Shown piece after piece: positions 7,396-13,545 of a stretch of DNA of 13,545 nt (position 1 is the stretch's first letter; the number at the start of each line of letters is the position of its first letter). The stretch spans positions 1 to 13,545 of the forward strand of contig CAYXNM010000075.1 of NCBI GenBank assembly GCA_964466385.1, in the 5' to 3' direction. Both the position numbers and the translations under genes were made by a program. The notes under the pieces are model-generated. The model made no database searches and was not told the DNA's origin. It saw only the letters and a program-made list of their open reading frames with translations. The DNA is from UBA5972 sp964466385. Its GTDB lineage: Bacteria > Pseudomonadota > Alphaproteobacteria > Rhodobacterales > Rhodobacteraceae.

Positions 7396-7774
7396 CGCCG
7401 CCTTGTGGCTGGCGCTGCCAGCGACAATCATTGCCGTTGAACTGGTGCTGCGCCTGAAGTTCGCGAACGTGTTGCGCGCCTGGGGCGGCGTGATGAAGCA
7501 GTCGACCGATCTGATGCGCGACAAGACGATGAAGGACGACGAAAAGCAGGCGAAAATGGCACGGGCATCGGCTTTGACGCTTGGTGGAACGGCAAAGCTT
7601 GCCCTGATCATTCTGGTCGCGATTCTGGGATATTTGGCAGTGATCACGGGCGGGATCACGCTTTTTCATGCGGACACAACGACCATCGATACTGTTTTCA
7701 GGATCGACTTTCAGGTTGCCTCGGTTCTGACGGCGATCATTTATGTTTGGGGGCGAGGCCGTGTCATCGGCTGA
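7385..7774 (+). CDS. Hypothetical integral membrane protein, three predicted helices
   Basis: A 129-residue protein not recognised by family. Hydrophobic segments lie at about residues 5-23, 70-93 and 109-122. Between the first two is a charged, Lys/Asp/Met-rich loop of some 45 residues (MKQSTDLMRDKTMKDDEKQ) that is probably an amphipathic or coiled cytoplasmic helix. The start ATG overlaps the end of the small AYVGPG gene by 11 bases, with AGAGGA about 11 bases before it. Its own end overlaps the sulfotransferase reading frame by 14 or 32 bases, depending on which start is used there. That tight packing supports a real gene working with its neighbours. The C terminus (VWGRGRVIG) is basic, consistent with a cytoplasmic end. 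Confidence 0.8.
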   Translation: MTADAALWLALPATIIAVELVLRLKFANVLRAWGGVMKQSTDLMRDKTMKDDEKQAKMARASALTLGGTAKLALIILVAILGYLAVITGGITLFHADTTTIDTVFRIDFQVASVLTAIIYVWGRGRVIG

Positions 7775-8822
7775 ATACGGTTTCTTTTCGCGACTTCTGC
7801 ACCGCGTGGCGCTGGGTTCTCCCGCCATATTGCGCGCAACGATGCAGATGGAGCAGGGGAAATGGAAAGACGAACCGGCGGACGATGAGAAGCTTGCCCC
7901 CGTTTTCATTTGCGGGCTTGCGCGGTCCGGCTCGACGCTGCTTTTGAACCGACTGGCCGCAACCGGTTCCTTTTCAACCTCGACCTATCGGCACATGCCA
8001 TTCGTGTTGGCGCCAAACATGTGGTCGGGCGCATCGCGCCGGCAACAAAAAGCAAGTGTTTCGGTCGAGCGCGCCCATGGCGACGGGATGACCCATTCGT
8101 TTGACAGCGAGGAAGCGTTTGAGGAGGTTTTCTGGAGAGCAATCGGCCAAAGCCGGAACGGCATCGACCTTCTGCCCTGGAACCCGGAATACAAACGCAG
8201 TGATTTGCAGGCGTTCCGCCTGTTCATGACAAGCGTTGTAAAGGCTGGCAACGCACCGCGCTATCTTTCAAAAAACAACAACAACGTGACACGTATTCCC
8301 ACTTTGCTGAGCGCAAGCCAAACCGCGCGTCTTGTGGTGCCGTTTCGCGACCCGCTGGGGTTTGCCAGTTCCACCATGGCGCAACACCGAAAGTTTCAGG
8401 AGGGCCACAAGCGTAATCCTTTTGATGCGCGCTACATGGCGTGGCTCGGGCATCATGAATTCGGGCCTTACTTCAAGCCGTTTGCAGCGCCGGGAGTCGT
8501 CAAACCCGTTGACGTTACGTCAGAATACCTGGTTGCGTACTGGGTGGCGGTCTATCGCGAGATACTGACGATCAAGGATCCCCGGCTGACATTTTTTGAT
8601 TACGAGGGGTTTTGCGAAAACCCGGTGCAAAAGCTTGCGGCCCTTGGGGATTTCCTCGCCCTGGAGCAGGCACCAAAGCCGCCCGACGATGTGCATACCC
8701 CGAACGACCACGGCGTGGAGAGCATTTCACCGCAGATACTTGCAGCGGCGACAAAGCTTCATGAAAAACTGAAAAGGCGGTCGGTTGGTTGCATTTCCGC
8801 AAGATGTAACTTTGGAAAGTGA
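7743..8822 (+). CDS. Sulfotransferase family protein (PAPS-dependent type)
   Basis: A cytoplasmic enzyme predicted to transfer the sulfuryl group from PAPS to an unknown acceptor. It is 359 residues from the ATG at 7743. The 5'-phosphosulfate-binding P-loop is FICGLARSGSTLLLNRL (P-loop core 58-67). The 3'-phosphate-binding segment is VVPFRDPLGFASSTMAQH (R202, with serines at 209-210). KNNNN (177-181) lies between them where family members bind substrate or PAP. A later start, GTG at 7761 (giving MSSAEYGFF), has GGGGG seven bases upstream and would shorten the overlap with the previous gene from 32 to 14 bases. The choice between them is open. The C-terminal 20 residues are basic and Cys-containing (C350, C355). 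It is the last gene of the overlapping cluster and is followed by the SRP RNA promoter only 8 bases after the stop. The acceptor substrate is unknown. Confidence 0.85.
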   Translation: MFGGEAVSSAEYGFFSRLLHRVALGSPAILRATMQMEQGKWKDEPADDEKLAPVFICGLARSGSTLLLNRLAATGSFSTSTYRHMPFVLAPNMWSGASRRQQKASVSVERAHGDGMTHSFDSEEAFEEVFWRAIGQSRNGIDLLPWNPEYKRSDLQAFRLFMTSVVKAGNAPRYLSKNNNNVTRIPTLLSASQTARLVVPFRDPLGFASSTMAQHRKFQEGHKRNPFDARYMAWLGHHEFGPYFKPFAAPGVVKPVDVTSEYLVAYWVAVYREILTIKDPRLTFFDYEGFCENPVQKLAALGDFLALEQAPKPPDDVHTPNDHGVESISPQILAAATKLHEKLKRRSVGCISARCNFGK

Positions 8823-8829
8823 AGAGTCA

Positions 8830-8858
8830 TTGACGTTGGCAGTTTGTAATATTACTTG
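8830..8858 (+). promoter_or_regulatory. Candidate promoter of the SRP RNA gene
   Basis: A good -35 box, TTGACG (8830-8835), stands at the right distance from the RNA 5' end near 8863-8866. The -10 region, 17 bases on, is AT-rich but poorly matching (TACTTG). It overlaps a perfect 10-bp palindrome, GTAATATTAC (8846-8855). It starts only a few bases after the sulfotransferase stop codon. Confidence 0.45.
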
Positions 8859-8862
8859 TGAG

Positions 8863-8961
8863 GACGAGAGGTTGGCGCGGGCAGGCGCCTCGCCAACCTG
8901 GTCAGATCCGGAAGGAAGCAGCCATAACGAGTCCCGTTTGGGTCGTCGTCCAGCCTCTCAC
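8863..8961 (+). ncRNA. ffs: Signal recognition particle RNA, small bacterial (4.5S-type)
   Basis: The RNA scaffold of the SRP that binds Ffh and directs membrane proteins to FtsY. The conserved domain IV is unmistakable. GGTCAG (8900-8905) and GCAGCC (8918-8923) flank the GGAA tetraloop (8910-8913), which is closed by TCC/GGA. The outer ends pair as GAGAGGTTGG (8866-8875) with CCAGCCTCTC (8950-8959), one pair being a G-U wobble. This closes a rod of about 95 nt, the usual size of the Alu-less bacterial form. The exact ends are estimated from the pairing. No clear T-run terminator follows; only CCTTTC is seen. Upstream TTGACG is a plausible promoter. SRP RNA next to dnaX is an old arrangement, known for example in Bacillus subtilis. 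Confidence 0.95.
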
Positions 8962-9032
8962 CTTTCTGAACACACGGATTTTGACGGTGTTGGTGCCAAT
9001 GCCGCGGCCTGCACTTTGCCAGGACGCTTCTG

Positions 9033-10040
9033 ATGGCGACCATCAACGTCAGTGCCAGCGGATCGGTCCTCGTCGCCCACAAAGACAAGGTTCTGATCAA
9101 TACATCCGGTGGCGGAACGGTGAATATCGCCGCCGATCCGGCAGCGACGGTGAGCAAACTCACGATAGACCTGCAAAGCAATGACGCGCAGTCCGATGTG
9201 GTCAACGTGGATCTCAGCACGTTCAACCAGGACGGTCTTCACCTTGATATCAAGAATTACGATCCCAGCGATCAGATCAATCTGGTGGGTGTTTCGATCA
9301 CCGGTCTGGCAGCAGGAAACACGTCGAAACTGGAGTTCACCTATGTCGGTTCAGATGGACTGACCCACACGGGTTATGCGCATATAAAGGACACTGGCCA
9401 AAACGATTTCACGGCCGCAACCAAGCCGATCGTGATTTGTTTCGTCGCGGGCACCATGATCAAAACGCCTTTTGGAGACGCGCCGATCGAAAAGCTGAAA
9501 GTCGGCGATCTGGTAAAGACCCGCGATCACGGCGCCCAAGCCATTCGCTGGATCGGCAGCCGGGTCGTCTCCCCCTTCGAAACGGCTGCGAACCCCGGCA
9601 TTCGCCCCGTCAGAATATCAAGAAACGCATTCGGCCAAGACGCGCCGGCCGAGGATTTGCTGGTGTCACCTCAGCATCGGATCGTTCTGCGCGGCGGTCA
9701 TTCTCAACTCTTGTTTGGCGAAAGCGAAGTGCTGGTCGCGGCCTGCCATCTTGTCAATGATCAGACCGTCAGAACCGTGTCCATGCCGGGTGATTTCACG
9801 TATTTTCACATGTTGTTCGACCGCCACGAAGTGGTTTTCGCCAATGATCTGCCCAGTGAGAGCCTCCACCCCGGAGACGAGGCCCTGAGCGCACTCGATC
9901 AGTCCGCGCGCCGCGAAGTGATTGAACTGTTCCCTGAAACCGGGTGTTTTCCGGTCAGTTCGCGCAAGACGGCCTCGCGCGTGCTGCGCGCCTATGAGGC
10001 CCGCGTTCTGAACGCTTATACCAACGCCCCGACTGATTGA
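9033..10040 (+). CDS. Hint (hedgehog/intein-type) domain protein
   Basis: A 335-residue protein in two parts. Residues 1-130 are a beta-rich, Asp/Asn/Thr/Ser-rich region (GGGTVNIAADPA, DVVNVDLSTFNQDGLHLDI) resembling secreted adhesin-like strands. Residues 135-285 are a Hint_2-type domain. It begins at C136 in CFVAGTMIKTPFGDAPIEKL, the position of the nucleophilic Cys, and includes VGDLVKT (157), LLVSPQHRIVL (209) and FDRHEVVFAND (262). The C-terminal 45 residues are helical. There is no signal peptide, so secretion, if any, would use a type I system. Such proteins are abundant in Rhodobacterales and their role is not known. Autoproteolysis by an N-S acyl shift is possible from family knowledge. 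The ATG has AGGA with an eight-base spacer. It sits between the SRP RNA and the convergent phosphatase gene. Confidence 0.88.
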   Translation: MATINVSASGSVLVAHKDKVLINTSGGGTVNIAADPAATVSKLTIDLQSNDAQSDVVNVDLSTFNQDGLHLDIKNYDPSDQINLVGVSITGLAAGNTSKLEFTYVGSDGLTHTGYAHIKDTGQNDFTAATKPIVICFVAGTMIKTPFGDAPIEKLKVGDLVKTRDHGAQAIRWIGSRVVSPFETAANPGIRPVRISRNAFGQDAPAEDLLVSPQHRIVLRGGHSQLLFGESEVLVAACHLVNDQTVRTVSMPGDFTYFHMLFDRHEVVFANDLPSESLHPGDEALSALDQSARREVIELFPETGCFPVSSRKTASRVLRAYEARVLNAYTNAPTD

Positions 10041-10189
10041 CCCACTGAATTGCGTGTGGGCCGAGCCGCTTCTGGCGGCCGGAAGGGGAGGTTGAGTTTT
10101 GCCCCGGGCCGGTTAACAGGCGCCAAAAAGCGCCCCGGCCCTGCGCCTGCCCGTCCGGGCGGGCTGGCGCATTCGCCGCTGCCGCTCTT
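10041..10189. other. Convergent intergenic region with several GC-rich inverted repeats
   Basis: The gap between the convergent Hint and phosphatase genes is very GC-rich and folds readily. CCCAC/GTGGG lies at 10041-10060 and GCCGC/GCGGC at 10065-10079. A bipartite hairpin pairs 10107-10112 with 10135-10140 and 10119-10123 with 10130-10134. A hairpin of ten pairs, with a T-T mismatch and a T-G wobble, spans 10144-10169. None is followed directly by a T run on its own strand. They may act together as a bidirectional terminator, but no single one can be named as the terminator. Confidence 0.4.
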
Positions 10190-10678
10190 TCACACCCTGA
10201 CCGGTCCGGACGCCGCCCAGCGGAATTGCTGATCGGTCTCCACCGCGCCGGGTCGCACGGCGCGCAGGGTTGCCAACGCGGTTTGCGGCTCCCAGCCGCG
10301 CTCGACCATCAGGCGCAACAGGACCATGCCCGAGCGCCCCTGCCCACCATAACAATGCAACAGGACGCCGCCGCCACGGTCAAGAACACGGTGAAGCCGC
10401 CGGGACAGCGTTGGCCAGTCCGCCATCGGTTCCGGCGCGCCGAAATCGCGCACGGGAAAGGGCCCCCAGGCGATATCCATCCTGTCCAGAAGCGCGCCAA
10501 GATCGCCGACGTTGTGGCGCTCCATCTCGTATTGCGTGGTCATCGACACGACGATTTCAGGGTTCCATTCGGCGACGAGCGCGATATCGGCCAGGGCCTC
10601 GCCGAAACGGCCCGGCAGCGGGCAGATCCCAAGCCGCGCGTGGTTGTCGAGTTTTACGGTTTTGATTGAAAACGCCAC
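10190..10678 (-). CDS. Dual-specificity/tyrosine-type protein phosphatase (CX5R family)
   Basis: A 162-residue protein with the PTP signature HCYGGQGRSG (108-117). It supplies the nucleophile C109 and the phosphate-binding R115. The general acid is probably D78 in FPVRDFGAP, about 30 residues upstream as usual for dual-specificity phosphatases. VRPGAVETDQQF (141-152) matches the C-terminal glutamine-bearing segment of the fold. The start is GTG at 10678, with GAGG nine bases upstream, giving MAFSIKTVKL. The open frame continues far upstream across dnaX, but that part is antisense to dnaX and is not coding. The gene is divergent from dnaX (78 bases between starts) and convergent with the Hint gene. 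Similar small phosphatases occur alone in many alphaproteobacteria. The substrate is unknown and could be a protein, nucleotide or inositol-type phosphate. Confidence 0.85.
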   Translation of the reverse strand: MAFSIKTVKLDNHARLGICPLPGRFGEALADIALVAEWNPEIVVSMTTQYEMERHNVGDLGALLDRMDIAWGPFPVRDFGAPEPMADWPTLSRRLHRVLDRGGGVLLHCYGGQGRSGMVLLRLMVERGWEPQTALATLRAVRPGAVETDQQFRWAASGPVRV

Positions 10679-10756
10679 GATTTCGTGCCTCGGGGACTCG
10701 CCTTTTTGGACCGGTGGCCTTACCTTTGCGTTCGAAGAGGGGAACGTGCAAGTCAA

Positions 10757-12535
10757 ATGACGGATGAGGCCGCAAAAGCAATCGGATATCAGGTGCTTGC
10801 CCGCAAGTACCGGCCCGCCACCTTTGCCGACCTCGTCGGTCAGGACGCAATGGTGCGCACCCTCAGCAACGCGTTTGCCGCGGACCGGATCGCGCACGCC
10901 TTCATCATGACCGGCGTGCGCGGGGTCGGCAAAACCACGGCCGCGCGGATCATCGCCAAGGGGATGAATTGCGTGGGACCGGATGGCAATGGGGGGCCGA
11001 CGATCGCACCCTGCGGGCAGTGCGAGCCGTGTCAGGCGATCACCGAAGGCCGCCACGTGGATGTGCTGGAAATGGATGCCGCCAGCCGCACGGGCGTTGG
11101 CGATATCCGAGAGATCATCGACAGCGTGCGCTATCGTGCTGCCTCGGCCAGGTTCAAGATCTATATTATCGACGAGGTTCACATGCTGTCCACGAGCGCT
11201 TTCAACGCGCTGCTGAAGACGCTGGAAGAACCGCCCGCACATGTGAAATTCATCTTTGCCACGACCGAGATTCGCAAAATCCCCGTGACGGTGCTTTCGC
11301 GCTGTCAGCGCTTTGATCTTCGCCGGATGGAACCCGAAGACACGATGGCCTATCTGCGAAAGCTGGCCGGGTTGGAAAACGTGGAAATCGCCGACGACGC
11401 GCTTGGTCTCATCACGCGCGCCGCGGAGGGTTCGATGCGTGATGCGATTTCTCTGCTGGATCAGGCGATTGCGCACGGGGCGGGGGAAACCTCGCTTGAT
11501 CAGGTGCGCGCGATGCTGGGGGTTGCGGACCGGGGGCGGGTGCTCGACCTTTTTGACATGATCATGAAGGGCGACGCCTCCAACGCGCTGAGCGAACTGT
11601 CCGCGCAATATGCCGACGGGGCCGATCCCATGGCGGTCTTGCGTGATCTGGCTGAAATCACGCACTGGACCAGCGTTCTGAAAGTCACACCCGAAGCTGC
11701 GGACGATCCGACCGTCAACCCGGTCGAGCGCGCCCGCGCCCAGGAAATGTCGGCGGCTCTTCCCATGCGGGCATTGTCAAGGATGTGGCAGATGCTGTTG
11801 AAATCATTGGAAGAAGTCGCGATTTCGCCCAATGCGATGATGGCCGCCGAAATGGCGATTATTCGCCTGACACATGTTGCCGAACTGCCAACGCCCGAGG
11901 ATTTGGTGCGAAAGCTTGGGACACGCCCACAGGCGCCGGTCCCGCCGCCGTCCAAAGGGCGCTCTGCCCCTGCCTCCAACCCCGTGGCCGATGTGCAAGG
12001 AACATCAGGGCACGACACCGCGCCCGCTGGCGGCGCAACCGCCATCGCCGTTGGCGGAACGGCGATGATATCTGCCAACCCGGCGCAACAGGCGCTGTCA
12101 CGATTTGCGCGGTTTGAACAGGTGGTGGACCTCATTCGCACCAATCGCGACGTGAAATTGCTGGTCGAGGTCGAAGACACGCTCAGACTGGCGAAATACG
12201 CGCCCGGGCGCATCGAGTTTGAAATGACACCCGATACCCCCAAGGATCTTGCCCCGCGCCTTGCGTCGCGGCTGCAAAGCTGGACAGGTGTCAGGTGGGG
12301 TGTCTCGGTCGTCAGCGAAGGTGGTGCCGACACCATCGCTCAGGTGCGAAACGCGCACCGGAGCGACCTTCAGGGCAGGGCGCTGCTGCACCCAATGGTT
12401 CAGGCGGTGCTTGAATATTTTCCCAAGGCGGAAATCAGGGAAGTCAAAACGGAAATCACGGAACCGGTTGACAATGTCGTTCCGATCGATCCCGAGGACG
12501 TCGACGACAACTGGGACCCTTTTGAAGAAGATTAA
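10757..12535 (+). CDS. dnaX: DNA polymerase III subunit tau/gamma (clamp loader ATPase)
   Basis: Clamp-loader AAA+ ATPase of the replisome, 592 residues. After YQVLARKYRPATFADLVGQD come Walker A GVRGVGKT (53-60) and the zinc module C72, C86, C89, C92. Walker B IYIIDEVHM (DE at 139-140), sensor 1 FIFATTE and the SRC finger SRCQRF (181) follow, then sensor 2 GSMRD. Domain III is followed by a Pro/Ala/Gly linker (about 395-445), then the tau C-terminal domain that contacts the polymerase and helicase, ending in an acidic tail (DDNWDPFEED). The frame opens 24 codons earlier at 10685, but MTDEAAKAIGYQ matches the family start, so 10757 is used, although its ribosome site is weak. A strong hairpin in the linker (12043-12067) lies near codon 430. 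No A/T slippery heptamer is seen, so only full-length tau can be claimed. It is followed by ebfC after 14 bases. Confidence 0.96.
   Translation: MTDEAAKAIGYQVLARKYRPATFADLVGQDAMVRTLSNAFAADRIAHAFIMTGVRGVGKTTAARIIAKGMNCVGPDGNGGPTIAPCGQCEPCQAITEGRHVDVLEMDAASRTGVGDIREIIDSVRYRAASARFKIYIIDEVHMLSTSAFNALLKTLEEPPAHVKFIFATTEIRKIPVTVLSRCQRFDLRRMEPEDTMAYLRKLAGLENVEIADDALGLITRAAEGSMRDAISLLDQAIAHGAGETSLDQVRAMLGVADRGRVLDLFDMIMKGDASNALSELSAQYADGADPMAVLRDLAEITHWTSVLKVTPEAADDPTVNPVERARAQEMSAALPMRALSRMWQMLLKSLEEVAISPNAMMAAEMAIIRLTHVAELPTPEDLVRKLGTRPQAPVPPPSKGRSAPASNPVADVQGTSGHDTAPAGGATAIAVGGTAMISANPAQQALSRFARFEQVVDLIRTNRDVKLLVEVEDTLRLAKYAPGRIEFEMTPDTPKDLAPRLASRLQSWTGVRWGVSVVSEGGADTIAQVRNAHRSDLQGRALLHPMVQAVLEYFPKAEIREVKTEITEPVDNVVPIDPEDVDDNWDPFEED
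12028..12067 (+). repeat. Tandem inverted repeats in the dnaX linker coding sequence
   Basis: CATCGCCGTT (12043-12052) and AACGGCGATG (12058-12067) are a perfect 10-bp inverted repeat around GGCGG. Directly upstream, TGGCGG (12028-12033) pairs with CCGCCA (12039-12044) around CGCAA. The two stems overlap by two bases, so they compete. CCGCCA can also pair with the second TGGCGG at 12052-12057. The encoded peptide is GGATAIAVGGTAMI, itself a short imperfect repeat. Confidence 0.8.
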
Positions 12536-12549
12536 AGTGAGGAAATGAC

Positions 12550-12894
12550 ATGCTAAAAGGCTTGGGCGGGCTTGGCGACATGGCCAAGATCATGAAACAG
12601 GCGCAGGAAATGCAAGGCAAGATGGCCGAGGTGCAGGCCGGCCTTGAACAGATCAACGTGGTTGGGCAGTCAGGCGCCGGAATGGTCGTCGCCACGACCA
12701 GCGCCAAGGGCGGGATCAAGGCGCTGGAAATAGACGCTTCACTGTTCAATCCCGACCAAAAAGAAGTGGTCGAGGATCTGATCGTCGCCGCGATCAAGGA
12801 CGCGCAGAAAAAGGCGGCCGAGGCCCATCAGGCCGAACTCGCCAAACTGACCGAAGGGCTGAACCTGCCCGCCGGGACCAAACTGCCCTTTTAG
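12550..12894 (+). CDS. ebfC: YbaB/EbfC family nucleoid-associated protein
   Basis: A small DNA-binding protein of 114 residues, the family's usual size, that forms dimers with tweezer-like helices. It begins MLKGLGGLGDMAKIMKQAQE, then MQGKMAEVQAGLEQ, the first long helix. The conserved beta core GQSGAGMVVATTSAKGGIKALEID and FNPDQKEVVEDLIVAAIKDA, the second long helix, follow. The Met/Pro-ending tail GLNLPAGTKLPF is typical of alphaproteobacterial members. GAGG with a seven-base spacer precedes the ATG, which lies 14 bases after dnaX, and recR follows at once. This dnaX-ebfC-recR order is widely kept and suggests a role linked to replication or recombination, though the precise job is unsettled. 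Confidence 0.95.
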   Translation: MLKGLGGLGDMAKIMKQAQEMQGKMAEVQAGLEQINVVGQSGAGMVVATTSAKGGIKALEIDASLFNPDQKEVVEDLIVAAIKDAQKKAAEAHQAELAKLTEGLNLPAGTKLPF

Positions 12895-12930
12895 GCGGCC
12901 ATGCCGCCCGGTGCACCCAAAGGACATGAC

Positions 12931-13530
12931 GTGACCGGACCTGACAGCGACATTGACGATCTGATCGCACAGATGGCGCGCCTTCCGGGGCTTGGGCCAC
13001 GCTCGGCGCGCCGCGCTGTCTTGCACATGATCAAGCGGCGCGGTCCGTTGATGGAGCCGCTGGCAAGGACGTTGAACCGCGTTGCGGCCTCGGCGCGGGA
13101 ATGCGTGAATTGCGGCAATATCGGAACGCGGGAAACATGCGAAATCTGCACGTCGCCAAAGCGCGCCAACGGCCAGATTTGCGTGGTGGAGGACGTGGCC
13201 GACCTGTGGGCGATGGAACGCGCGGGCGTGTTCAGGGGCCGCTATCACGTTCTTGGGGGCGTTTTGTCCGCCCTTGACAATATCGGCCCTGACGATTTGC
13301 GCGTGCCCCTGCTGCAAAAGCGTGTGGCGGACGAAACCGTGTCAGAGGTCATTCTGGCCCTCAACGCGACCGTTGACGGGCAAACGACGGCACATTACAT
13401 CGCCGACCAGCTTGAAGAACGCGGGGTTCGCGTCACTTCTCTGGCGCAAGGCGTGCCCATCGGGGGGGAGCTTGACTATCTTGACGATGGCACCATCACG
13501 GCCGCGCTAAACGCGCGAAAGGCGTTCTGA
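12931..13530 (+). CDS. recR: Recombination mediator protein RecR
   Basis: Works with RecF/RecO to load RecA onto gapped DNA. From the GTG at 12931 the product is 199 residues, the normal length. It has a helix-hairpin-helix LPGLGPRSARRAVLHMI (18-34), then a C4 zinc finger (C58, C61, C70, C73). The Toprim domain follows, from ICVVEDVADLWAME (83) through YHVLGGVLSALDNIGPDDL, and ends with ILALNATVDGQTTAHYI and GVPIGGELDYLDDGTI. An ATG at 12901 would add ten residues. The GTG is preferred for its AAAGGA six bases upstream and because it matches the usual MxxxDSDIDxLI start. It is the last gene of the dnaX-ebfC-recR operon, 36 bases after ebfC. Fifteen bases remain after its stop, with nothing of note. 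Confidence 0.96.
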   Translation: MTGPDSDIDDLIAQMARLPGLGPRSARRAVLHMIKRRGPLMEPLARTLNRVAASARECVNCGNIGTRETCEICTSPKRANGQICVVEDVADLWAMERAGVFRGRYHVLGGVLSALDNIGPDDLRVPLLQKRVADETVSEVILALNATVDGQTTAHYIADQLEERGVRVTSLAQGVPIGGELDYLDDGTITAALNARKAF

Positions 13531-13545
13531 TACCAACCTGACCAA

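Noticed and set aside
8981..8986. Second TTGACG as a promoter for the Hint gene
   Set aside because: No -10-like sequence occurs 16-18 bases downstream; that stretch is GC-rich.
8785..9033. Short open frames across the sulfotransferase end and SRP RNA on both strands
   Set aside because: They run through the structured RNA, whose conserved domain IV explains the sequence.
10679..11665. Long open frame on the minus strand that extends the phosphatase upstream to about 490 residues
   Set aside because: It is antisense to the highly conserved AAA+ region of dnaX and its translation shows no recognisable domain. The phosphatase has its own GTG with a ribosome site at 10678.
11900..12300. E. coli-type programmed -1 frameshift producing gamma in dnaX
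   Set aside because: No A AAA AAG-like slippery heptamer is present before the hairpin, so the classical mechanism is not supported. The hairpin itself is kept as a finding.
11500..12336. A 278-codon open frame on the minus strand
   Set aside because: Wholly antisense to dnaX. The product is low-complexity and Ser/Thr/Ala-rich, as expected of a shadow frame in GC-rich coding DNA.
1..13545. CRISPR arrays, tRNA genes, insertion sequences, prophage or attachment sites
   Set aside because: None was seen on reading: no regularly spaced repeats, no cloverleaf sequence and no transposase or integrase frame.

Overview
The window looks like a chromosomal segment of a marine alphaproteobacterium of the Roseobacter group (Rhodobacterales). 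This is inferred from a membrane-anchored cytochrome cy of the CycM/CycY type, a Hint-domain protein of the kind common in roseobacters, the moderately GC-rich coding style, and the protein sequences in general. No database search was possible, so names rest on motif recognition.

Layout, left to right. (1) On the minus strand is the start of a yej-type peptide ABC importer: the periplasmic binding protein YejA (681-2573), then the permease YejB, cut by the left edge. (2) Also on the minus strand, a membrane-anchored c-type cytochrome (2754-3272) ends in a clear intrinsic terminator. It is divergent from pheA, prephenate dehydratase (3403-4254). (3) Convergent with pheA is a minus-strand pair: the NADH pyrophosphatase gene nudC (4782-5750) and a gene for an SRPBCC-fold protein (4274-4738). 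(4) A plus-strand cluster of four overlapping genes (5885-8822) encodes a membrane-anchored arylsulfotransferase-like beta-propeller, two small membrane proteins and a PAPS-type sulfotransferase. This is the best candidate here for a poorly described system. (5) The SRP 4.5S-type RNA gene (about 8863-8961) is followed by a Hint-domain protein (9033-10040) and, on the opposite strand, a small CX5R protein phosphatase (10190-10678). (6) The last block is the recombination/replication operon dnaX - ebfC (ybaB) - recR (10757-13530).

The order SRP RNA ... dnaX - ebfC - recR recalls the Bacillus subtilis arrangement scr-dnaX-yaaK-recR. Here two accessory genes sit between the RNA and dnaX. The most notable non-coding signals are a 15-bp perfect dyad in the yejA leader, a 10-bp perfect inverted repeat inside the dnaX linker near codon 430 (the region where E. 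coli dnaX frameshifts), and the SRP RNA itself. Most genes are ordinary core metabolism. The overlapping sulfotransferase cluster and the dnaX hairpin deserve the closest look.
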